64,000 bases of DNA, from contig JACKDV010000001.1 of NCBI GenBank assembly GCA_020633315.1, positions 372,001-436,000 on the forward strand, in the 5' to 3' direction. Below the pieces are notes generated by a model. The model ran no database searches, was not told the DNA's origin, and saw only the letters and a list, made by a program, of their open reading frames with translations. Source of the DNA: Myxococcales bacterium (lineage in GTDB: Bacteria > Myxococcota_A > Polyangia > Nannocystales > Nannocystaceae). Both the position numbers and the translations under genes were made by a program. Below, piece by piece: positions 50,180 to 56,546 of this stretch (position 1 is the first letter of the stretch; each line of letters begins with the position of its first letter).

Positions 50180-50755
50180 ATGTCGGACGACGAACGGACG
50201 ACCCCCCTCATCCGCTCCACCACCGTGCTGTGCGTGCGGCGGGGCAACGCGGTGGCGCTGGGCGCCGATGGCCAGGTCTCGATGGGCAACACCATCGTCA
50301 AGGGCGGGGCCAACAAGGTGCGGACCCTGGCGGGGGGCAAGATCCTGGGCGGCTTCGCGGGCTCGGCCGCCGATGGCCTCACCCTGTTCGAGCTGCTCGA
50401 GGCCAAGCTCGAGTCGGTGGGCGGCAACTTCACCCGCGCGTGCGTGGAGCTGGCCAAGGACTGGCGGCAGGACCGTCGCTACCGCCGCCTGGAGGCCCTG
50501 ATGATCGTGGCCAACCACGAGCGCTCGCTGCTCTTGTCGGGCACGGGCGACGTGATCGAGCCCGACGACGGGATCCTGGCCATCGGCTCGGGGGGCAACT
50601 ACGCGCTGGCGGCGGCGCGGGCCCTGCTGCAGCACACCACCTTGGAGGCGCGGGAGGTGGTGGCCGAGGGCCTGCGGATCGCGGGCGAGATCTGCGTGTT
50701 CACCAACCTGCGCCACACCATCGTGGAGCTGCCCGCACCCAAGGAGGCACCGTAG
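50180..50755 (+). CDS. hslV: ATP-dependent protease peptidase subunit HslV
   Basis: HslV is the proteasome-like peptidase of the HslUV complex. The 191-residue protein aligns so that Thr14 (RSTTVLCVRRG) is the mature N-terminal nucleophile, implying a 13-residue propeptide; E. coli HslV has only the initiator Met. Other core features are VALGADGQVSMG, GFAGSAADGLTLFE and ILAIGSGGNYALAAARALL. hslU follows 2 bases after the stop, and AAGGAGG near 50741 (inside the hslV end) serves hslU. The two act together with the ATPase caps. Confidence 0.95.
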   Translation: MSDDERTTPLIRSTTVLCVRRGNAVALGADGQVSMGNTIVKGGANKVRTLAGGKILGGFAGSAADGLTLFELLEAKLESVGGNFTRACVELAKDWRQDRRYRRLEALMIVANHERSLLLSGTGDVIEPDDGILAIGSGGNYALAAARALLQHTTLEAREVVAEGLRIAGEICVFTNLRHTIVELPAPKEAP

Positions 50756-50757
50756 CC

Positions 50758-52101
50758 ATGGAGGTCCGCAACCTCACCCCGCGGATGGTGGTCGACGAGC
50801 TCGACCGCTACGTGATCGGGCAGCACAAGGCCAAGCGCGCCGTGGCCATCGCCCTGCGCAACCGCTGGCGCCGACAGATGGTCGACGAGCGCATGCGCGA
50901 GGAGATCTCGCCCAAGAACATCATCATGGTGGGGCCCACCGGCGTGGGCAAGACGGAGATCGCCCGGCGCCTGGCCAAGCTCTCGGGGGCGCCGTTCCTC
51001 AAGGTCGAGGTCAGCAAGTTCACCGAGGTGGGCTACGTGGGTCGCGACGTGGACTCGGTGATCCGCGATCTGGTGGAGGTGGGCGCGAGCCTGGTGCGGG
51101 CCGAGCTCTCCAAGAAGGTACGGCCGCAGGCCAAGGCCCAGGCCGAGGAGCGGGTGCTCGACCTGCTGCTGCCCGGCGGCGGGGGAGGGGCCAGCTACAC
51201 CGACCGGCCCGGCGATCCGCCCAAGAGCACCACCCGCGAGCGCCTGCGGGAGCTGCTGCGCACGGGCAAGCTCGACGATCGCGAGGTGGAGGTGGAGGTC
51301 GAGGAGTCCGGCAGCGGGCTGCAGGTCTTCCCCGGGATGCCCATGGGCGAGCAGATGGGGCAGCAGCTCCAGGATCTGTTCGGCCGGATCGCGCGGCGCA
51401 AGCACAAGCGCAAGGCCACGGTGAAGGAGGCGCTGCGGCTGCTCGCCGACGAGGAGGCGGCGAAGCTGGTCGATCGCGAGGCGGTGGCCCGCGAGGCGGT
51501 GCGGCGCACCGAGCAGCTCGGGGTGGTGTTCCTCGACGAGATCGACAAGATCTGCAGCCGCGAGAACGTGCGGGGCGGCGACGTCTCGCGCGAGGGGGTC
51601 CAGCGGGACCTGCTGCCGCTGGTCGAGGGCACCACGGTGGCCACCAAGTACGGGCCCGTGCGCAGCGATCACGTGCTGTTCGTGGCCGCGGGCGCCTTCC
51701 ACATGGCCAAGGTCAGCGACCTCATCCCCGAGCTGCAGGGGCGCTTCCCCATCCGGGTGGAGCTCGACTCGCTCACGGCCGAGGACTTCGTGCGAATCCT
51801 TCGGGAGCCCGACAACTCGCTGCTCAAGCAGTACGCCTCGCTGCTCGCGACCGAGGGGGTCGCCCTGGAGTTCGACGACGAGGCCATCATCGCGCTGGCC
51901 GATGCGGCCTGGCGGGCCAACGCCAGCCTCGAGAACATCGGCGCCCGACGGCTGCACACGGTGATGGAGCGGGTGCTCGAGGAGCTTTCGTTCGAGGCGA
52001 GCGAGCTCGGCGAGCGAGAGGTCCGCATCACCGCGGTGTACGTGCACGAGCGGGTGGACGCGCTGCTGCAGGACCAGGACCTGTCACGCCACATCCTCTG
52101 A
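50758..52101 (+). CDS. hslU: ATP-dependent protease ATPase subunit HslU
   Basis: HslU is the AAA+ unfoldase that feeds HslV. The 447-residue protein has the pore-loop and Walker A region SPKNIIMVGPTGVGKTEIARR (Lys65), VGYVGRDVDSVIRDL, the intermediate (I) domain from about 110 to 240, Walker B GVVFLDEIDKIC and the sensor ELQGRFPIRVEL. The C-terminus ends DLSRHIL, matching the HslU tail that docks into HslV. It forms an operon with hslV. Directly after the stop lies a run of six GGCTC units. Confidence 0.96.
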   Translation: MEVRNLTPRMVVDELDRYVIGQHKAKRAVAIALRNRWRRQMVDERMREEISPKNIIMVGPTGVGKTEIARRLAKLSGAPFLKVEVSKFTEVGYVGRDVDSVIRDLVEVGASLVRAELSKKVRPQAKAQAEERVLDLLLPGGGGGASYTDRPGDPPKSTTRERLRELLRTGKLDDREVEVEVEESGSGLQVFPGMPMGEQMGQQLQDLFGRIARRKHKRKATVKEALRLLADEEAAKLVDREAVAREAVRRTEQLGVVFLDEIDKICSRENVRGGDVSREGVQRDLLPLVEGTTVATKYGPVRSDHVLFVAAGAFHMAKVSDLIPELQGRFPIRVELDSLTAEDFVRILREPDNSLLKQYASLLATEGVALEFDDEAIIALADAAWRANASLENIGARRLHTVMERVLEELSFEASELGEREVRITAVYVHERVDALLQDQDLSRHIL

Positions 52102-52103
52102 TG

Positions 52104-52133
52104 GGCTCGGCTCGGCTCGGCTCGGCTCGGCTC
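52104..52133 (+). repeat. Pentanucleotide repeat (GGCTC)x6
   Basis: Six perfect GGCTC units start 3 bases after the hslU stop. Slippage here cannot change hslU, but the tract lies within the hslU-to-lipoprotein intergenic region. Confidence 0.85.
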
Positions 52134-52221
52134 GGCCGGCTCGATGCCCGACCATTGCGGCAGGCCCCGCGGCTACGCCCCCCATGCGGTGCGGTCGCTC
52201 TCTGCGCGAGGGACGCCTCAA

Positions 52222-52255
52222 AGCCAATAAAACTCTAAAAGCTCTTGCATTGGCT
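52222..52255 (+). promoter_or_regulatory. Inverted repeat in AT-rich region before first lipoprotein
   Basis: AGCCAAT (52222-52228) and ATTGGCT (52249-52255) flank an AT-rich 20-base spacer about 56 bases before the ATG. It may be an operator or promoter-proximal hairpin; a -10 box is not clear. Confidence 0.3.
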
Positions 52256-52310
52256 GCGAGCTTTGGGAGATTCTTCGGCACGGCGACTCGGGACGAGCGC
52301 AGGAGACCCA

Positions 52311-53243
52311 ATGACGAGGAACACGATCTGGACGGCGTTGGTGTGTGCGGGCCTCGCCCTGAGCGCATGCGGGACCAAGGACGACACCGGCATGACCGGG
52401 ACGACCCTGCCGGACGACGGCAATGACGATGCGCAGGCCACCGGGATGGACACCAACCCGCAGGACACCGGGATGGACACCAACCCGCAGGACTCCGGCG
52501 GGATGGACGAGGACACCGGCATGCCCGGCGAGTCCGACGGCGGGTTCATCCAGGATCCCGACGGCGGCGGTCCGACCTTCGAATGCGACATCTTTGCCCA
52601 GGACTGCCCCGAGGGCGAAAAGTGCATGCCGTGGGCCAGCAGCGGCGGCACCTGGGATGCGACCCGCTGCTCGCCGATCGACGAGAACCCCGGCCAGCCG
52701 GGCGACGAGTGCAGCGTGGAGGGCGGCGGCGCCTCGGGCATCGATAGCTGTGACATCGGCTCGATGTGCTGGGACGTCGATCCCGAGACCAACATGGGCA
52801 CCTGCGTGGCCATGTGCACCGGCGACTCGGCCAACCCGATCTGCGAGGACCCGGACACCAGCTGCTCGATCGCCAACGATGGCGCGATCGTGCTGTGTCT
52901 GCCCAACTGCGACCCGCTGCTGCAGGACTGCGCCGAGGGCCAGGCCTGCTACCCGGTGGCAGACATCTGGGTCTGTGGCCCGGATGCCTCGGGCGAGATG
53001 GGGGCCGCGGGCGATCCCTGCGAGTTCATCAACGTGTGCGACGTGGGCAACATCTGCCTCGACGCCTCGGCCTGGCCCGACTGCGCGGGCTCGATCGGCT
53101 GCTGCTCGCCGGTGTGCGACACCACCGATCCGATGGGCGATGCCCAGTGCCCGGGGGCCGGCCAGACCTGCCAGCCCTGGTACGAGGAGGGCAATGCTCC
53201 TCCCGGATACGAGAACGTGGGTGCCTGCGCGCTCCCGGCCTGA
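52311..53243 (+). CDS. Cys-rich lipoprotein, tandem paralogue 1
   Basis: The 310-residue protein has a lipoprotein signal ending ALSAC, an Asp/Gly/Thr-rich linker, and a C-terminal domain of about 220 residues with 26 cysteines (FECDIFAQDCPEGEKCMPW, SMCWDVDPETN, GQACYPV, GCCSPVCD). Paralogue 2 has the same cysteine number and spacing, so all 26 are probably structural disulphides. The linker holds two copies of MDTNPQDTG (27-bp tandem repeat, 52446-52493). AGGAG 5 bases upstream supports the ATG. The protein is probably displayed at the outer membrane. No function is known; I recall such families only from Nannocystineae. Confidence 0.85.
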   Translation: MTRNTIWTALVCAGLALSACGTKDDTGMTGTTLPDDGNDDAQATGMDTNPQDTGMDTNPQDSGGMDEDTGMPGESDGGFIQDPDGGGPTFECDIFAQDCPEGEKCMPWASSGGTWDATRCSPIDENPGQPGDECSVEGGGASGIDSCDIGSMCWDVDPETNMGTCVAMCTGDSANPICEDPDTSCSIANDGAIVLCLPNCDPLLQDCAEGQACYPVADIWVCGPDASGEMGAAGDPCEFINVCDVGNICLDASAWPDCAGSIGCCSPVCDTTDPMGDAQCPGAGQTCQPWYEEGNAPPGYENVGACALPA

Positions 53244-53286
53244 TCACTGGCACTGACGGAGCCGCGCCGCTCGCTGGCGTCGACTC

Positions 53287-53315
53287 GAGGGAGCCACCCA
53301 CTCGGTGGCTCCCTC
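53287..53315 (+). terminator. Hairpin terminator after lipoprotein 1
   Basis: GAGGGAGCCACC (53287-53298) pairs perfectly with GGTGGCTCCCTC (53304-53315) on a CACTC loop; the following sequence is only weakly T-rich. Confidence 0.65.
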
Positions 53316-53708
53316 CTTGCGTCATCGGGGAACGCCCGGCCAGCCGGATGCGAGCTACGGTCGGAGTTTCATCTTTGGGATCGACTGGGCTCACTCTATT
53401 GGTGAGAATCCTCGCTAGTTGACGCGCGTCAACGAGGACGAGCGGGCGATGCCGCTCGCATCTCCACAGGATCACAGGGATTTTTCCCGCAATTGTTGCG
53501 TGCGGGACCCCGCGCCCGATCGGGCCGCATAGTTTTCCAAAGTTCGACCCTCTTGCAGAGGCTTGGGTTTTGGTGGATTCTCCTTTTCGACCTGATGGCA
53601 CGTCGCGTTGGGGATGCGCGACAAGCTGACAATTCCGACTCGATGCCCTCGCGGGAAACGGGACCAAGGCGACTGGGCGAGTCGACACCCAAGGGACGAA
53701 AAGTAGTA
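53316..53708 (+). promoter_or_regulatory. Intergenic region before lipoprotein 2, with palindrome
   Basis: No gene is recognised in this lower-GC stretch. A perfect 16-bp palindrome GTTGACGCGCGTCAAC lies at 53418-53433. GCCCGATCGGGC (12-bp palindrome) lies near 53514-53525, and a TAGTTTTCCAAAG string at about 53530 resembles the repeats before lipoprotein 3. Promoter boxes are not clear. Confidence 0.45.
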
Positions 53709-54650
53709 ATGAACAAGAAGATTGTATGGTCCGTGATGGTGTCTGCGGGGCTCGCGCTTAGCGCGTGTGGCACCAAGGACGACACGGGGATGACCGGTAC
53801 CACGTTGCCGTCGAACGACGACAACAACGACGACGCTCAAGACACCGGCATGGATGACGGGATGACCTCGGGGAACACCAACCCCCAGGAGACCGGCAAC
53901 ATGGACGAGTCGGGGGGAGCGACCGACGACGGGCCCATGGACGGTGGGTTCATCCAGGATCCCGACGGCGGCGGCGTGTCCTTCGAGTGCGACATCTTCG
54001 CTCAGGACTGCCCCGAGGGCGAGAAGTGCATGCCGTGGGCGGCCGATGGCGGCAACTCGTGGAATGCCACTCGCTGCTCGCCGATCAACGAGAACCCCGG
54101 TCAGCCGGGCGACGAGTGCACCGTGGAGGGCTCGGGCACCTCGGGCATCGACAGCTGTGACATCGGCTCGATGTGCTGGGACGTCGATCCCGAGACCAAC
54201 GTCGGCACCTGCGTGGCCATGTGCACCGGTGACGAGTCCAACCCGATCTGCGAGGATCCGGACACCACCTGCACCATCGCCAACGACGGCGCGATCGTGC
54301 TCTGCCTGCCGGCTTGCGACCCGCTGCTGCAGGACTGCGACGAGGGCCAGGCCTGCTACCCGATCAACGACGCGTTCGCATGCGCGCCGGATGCCTCGGG
54401 CGAGATGGGCGTCTTCGGCGACCCCTGCGAGTACATCAACGTGTGCGATCCGGGCCTCTTCTGCCTCGACGCCTCGGTGGTGCCCGACTGCGCGGGCTCG
54501 GTGGGTTGCTGCAGCAACGTCTGTGACACCGCCGATCCGGCGGGCGACGCCCAGTGCACGGGTGTCGGCCAGACCTGCCAGGCCTGGTACGAGGAGGGCA
54601 ACGCTCCTCCCGGATACGAGGACGTCGGCGCGTGCGCGCTGCCGGCCTGA
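53709..54650 (+). CDS. Cys-rich lipoprotein, tandem paralogue 2
   Basis: The 313-residue protein starts NKKIVWSVMVSAGLALSAC (lipobox LSAC) and is strongly similar to paralogue 1 at the protein and DNA level through the Cys domain; for example ENPGQPGDEC and the CEDPDTTC region match nearly base for base. It has the same 26 cysteines. The linker differs in length and carries no MDTNPQD repeat. This pattern fits a fairly recent tandem duplication with drift in the linker. Weak GGACG upstream could be its ribosome site. A strong terminator follows. Confidence 0.85.
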   Translation: MNKKIVWSVMVSAGLALSACGTKDDTGMTGTTLPSNDDNNDDAQDTGMDDGMTSGNTNPQETGNMDESGGATDDGPMDGGFIQDPDGGGVSFECDIFAQDCPEGEKCMPWAADGGNSWNATRCSPINENPGQPGDECTVEGSGTSGIDSCDIGSMCWDVDPETNVGTCVAMCTGDESNPICEDPDTTCTIANDGAIVLCLPACDPLLQDCDEGQACYPINDAFACAPDASGEMGVFGDPCEYINVCDPGLFCLDASVVPDCAGSVGCCSNVCDTADPAGDAQCTGVGQTCQAWYEEGNAPPGYEDVGACALPA

Positions 54651-54676
54651 TCCCAGGCCACGAGTCGACCAAGCGA

Positions 54677-54711
54677 GAGGGGGCTGCCTACGGCGGCCCC
54701 CTCTTCCTTTT
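54677..54711 (+). terminator. Rho-independent terminator after lipoprotein 2
   Basis: GAGGGGGCTGCC (54677-54688) pairs with GGCGGCCCCCTC (54692-54703), one G-U pair, followed by TTCCTTTT. It is the clearest intrinsic terminator in the window. Confidence 0.85.
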
Positions 54712-54753
54712 GGTTCCGGTCTCCTCGAGCTCGACGATAGGGATGAAAGAAAA

Positions 54754-54812
54754 GTTAGTTTTGATCGTTGAAGGTTAGTTTTAATCCGTTATGGTGATTT
54801 TGTAGTTTTGAA
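54754..54812 (+). promoter_or_regulatory. Three TAGTTTT-type repeats upstream of lipoprotein 3
   Basis: GTTAGTTTTGAT (54754-54765), GTTAGTTTTAAT (54774-54785, 20 bases later) and GTAGTTTTGAA (54802-54812) are direct repeats in an AT-rich stretch 60-118 bases before the ATG at 54872. The 20-base spacing is about two helical turns, as for cooperative regulator sites. Confidence 0.45.
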
Positions 54813-54871
54813 AGCTTCGACATGTCGGTCCAGAGCGTGGGCCGGCGTGTCGCGGACAAGGAATCACCATC

Positions 54872-55789
54872 ATGCGCCGGATCCATCCCTCCCCACTGTT
54901 CCTCGTGCTGCCCGGTGTCCTGTGGCTCGCTGGCTGCGACCAGGGCGTCCACTCCAACGAGCAGGAGCCCCTCGAGCCCGAGGCTACCGGCACCTCCAGC
55001 GATCCCGGGGCCACCTCGACCGTGCCCGACGAGGAGAGCACCGGCGGTGACTCCTCGGGAGAGGGCGAGGGGGGCAGCACCTTCATCGTGCCGCCCGACG
55101 ATCCGCCGCCCGATTGCGACGTGTGGGCCCAGGACTGTCCCGCGGGCGAGAAGTGCATGCCGTGGGCGAACGACGGCGGCAACGCCTGGAACTCGCTCAA
55201 GTGCGTCGAGCTGGTGGACAACCCCGGCGAGGCCGGCGACCCCTGCCACGCCGAGGGCGGGGGCGTCAGCGGCGTGGACGACTGCGCCCTGGGCTCGATG
55301 TGCTGGGACGTCGATCCCGAGACCGCCGAGGGGGTGTGCGTGGCGATGTGCACCGGCGACGAGTCCAACCCGATCTGCGAGGACCCGAGCACCTCGTGCG
55401 TCATCGTCAACGACGGCGTGCTCAACATCTGCCTGCCCGATTGCGATCCCCTGCTGCAGGACTGCGCCGACGGCCAGGCCTGCTACCCGGTCAACGGGCT
55501 GTTCACCTGCGCGCCCGATGCCTCGGGTCCCGAGCTGGGGCTCTTCGGCGATCCCTGCGAGTACATCAATGCCTGCGACCCGGGCCTGTTCTGCGCCAAC
55601 GCGGCCGCGGTTCCCGGCTGCGAGGGCTCGGCGGGCTGCTGCTCGGACTTCTGCGATCTGAGCGCGGACTTCCCCGAGGACGACTGCAGCGGCGCGGCGC
55701 AGGGTCAGGAGTGCGTGCCCTGGTACGACGAGGGCGACACCCCGCCGGGGGCCGAGGCCTACGGCGCCTGTGCGCTGCCCTCGAGCTAG
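54872..55789 (+). CDS. Cys-rich lipoprotein, tandem paralogue 3
   Basis: The 305-residue protein has a signal ending LWLAGC, an acidic Glu/Ser/Gly linker, and a Cys domain with 26 cysteines that aligns with paralogues 1 and 2 (AQDCPAGEKCMPWAN, SMCWDVDPET, CTGDESNPICEDPSTSC) but is more divergent. AAGGA upstream supports the ATG. It is the most diverged of the three tandem copies and has its own upstream repeat region and a following hairpin, so it is probably transcribed on its own. Confidence 0.85.
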   Translation: MRRIHPSPLFLVLPGVLWLAGCDQGVHSNEQEPLEPEATGTSSDPGATSTVPDEESTGGDSSGEGEGGSTFIVPPDDPPPDCDVWAQDCPAGEKCMPWANDGGNAWNSLKCVELVDNPGEAGDPCHAEGGGVSGVDDCALGSMCWDVDPETAEGVCVAMCTGDESNPICEDPSTSCVIVNDGVLNICLPDCDPLLQDCADGQACYPVNGLFTCAPDASGPELGLFGDPCEYINACDPGLFCANAAAVPGCEGSAGCCSDFCDLSADFPEDDCSGAAQGQECVPWYDEGDTPPGAEAYGACALPSS

Positions 55790-55807
55790 CCTGCTCGCTC
55801 GGGGCTC

Positions 55808-55841
55808 GCCCGTGCTCCGCATCGTCCCGCGGAGCACGGGC
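55808..55841. terminator. Hairpin between convergent lipoprotein genes
   Basis: GCCCGTGCTCCGC (55808-55820) and GCGGAGCACGGGC (55829-55841) form a perfect 13-bp stem on an 8-base loop. It sits between the lipoprotein 3 stop at 55789 and the minus-strand stop at 55885. Confidence 0.65.
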
Positions 55842-55884
55842 GCTCTGCGCCTCGCGCTCGCCGGGCTCCGATGACGCCGGCGCC

Positions 55885-56508
55885 TCAGCCCCGGCGCCGC
55901 GACGGGCGGCTCACGTGCAGATCGAAGCGCAGGTCGACCACCGGCGCGAGGTCGGGCCGTCGCAGGTGCCAGGTGAGGGTGGCGGTGTTGGCCAGCGACT
56001 CCACCGGCTCGAAGTAGAGGAAGCCACGCATCTGGGTGCCGGGCTGCAGCACGCCCCAGGGCAGGGCCTCGGCGGCCACCGTGCCCGGGGCCACGATCGG
56101 CTCGAAGTCCACCGGGCCCCCCGGATCGTAGTCGCGGCGATAGGTGCGGCCGTAGGGGTCGGGGCTGGGATCGTCGCCGGCCAGCTCGAACACCGCGCCC
56201 GGGTCGAGCAGCTCGTGCAGGAAGCCGCGCTCGTCACGGAGCTCGAGGTCCCCAGGGGCGAGCAGCACCGGCTGGTCGCCGAGGTTGGCGACCAGCACGT
56301 GCAGCACCGTCCACTGCTCGGCCAGGTCGGAGGGCTGGCCCTCCCACACCCCGGAGGTGAGCACCACCGTGAGCCCGCTGGGCTCGTCGCGCGCGCTCAG
56401 TCGGTGCTCGCCGCCCTCGGCCACCAGCACGCCCTTGTTGGCGGCGCAGCCGGTGGGAATCGAGGCCAGGGCCAGCAGGGCCACGGCCAGCGGCGGGAGC
56501 GAGCGCAT
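55885..56508 (-). CDS. Lipoprotein with DUF4352-like beta domain
   Basis: The 207-residue protein has a lipoprotein signal (VALLALASIPTGC). Its main part looks like an immunoglobulin-like domain of the telokin/DUF4352 kind: SGLTVVLTSGVW, VLHVLVANLGDQPVLL, LELRDERGF and GFLYFEPVESL. Such domains are common in secreted bacterial proteins and have no fixed function. The ATG at 56508 is preceded by TATGCT 10 bases upstream. It lies 38 bases after the giant kinase gene on the same strand. Confidence 0.78.
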   Translation of the reverse strand: MRSLPPLAVALLALASIPTGCAANKGVLVAEGGEHRLSARDEPSGLTVVLTSGVWEGQPSDLAEQWTVLHVLVANLGDQPVLLAPGDLELRDERGFLHELLDPGAVFELAGDDPSPDPYGRTYRRDYDPGGPVDFEPIVAPGTVAAEALPWGVLQPGTQMRGFLYFEPVESLANTATLTWHLRRPDLAPVVDLRFDLHVSRPSRRRG

Positions 56509-56518
56509 CACGGCCCTC

Positions 56519-56524
56519 AGCATA
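56519..56524 (-). promoter_or_regulatory. -10 box (TATGCT) of the DUF4352-like gene
   Basis: On the minus strand TATGCT ends 10 bases before the ATG at 56508. Confidence 0.4.
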
Positions 56525-56546
56525 GCGCGCCGGGGGGCGGGCATCC

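Noticed and set aside
53486..53506. TTTTT followed by CCCGCA/TGCGGG hairpin as a terminator
   Set aside because: The T run precedes the stem on the plus strand, and on the minus strand the stem is followed by A residues, so neither orientation fits an intrinsic terminator.
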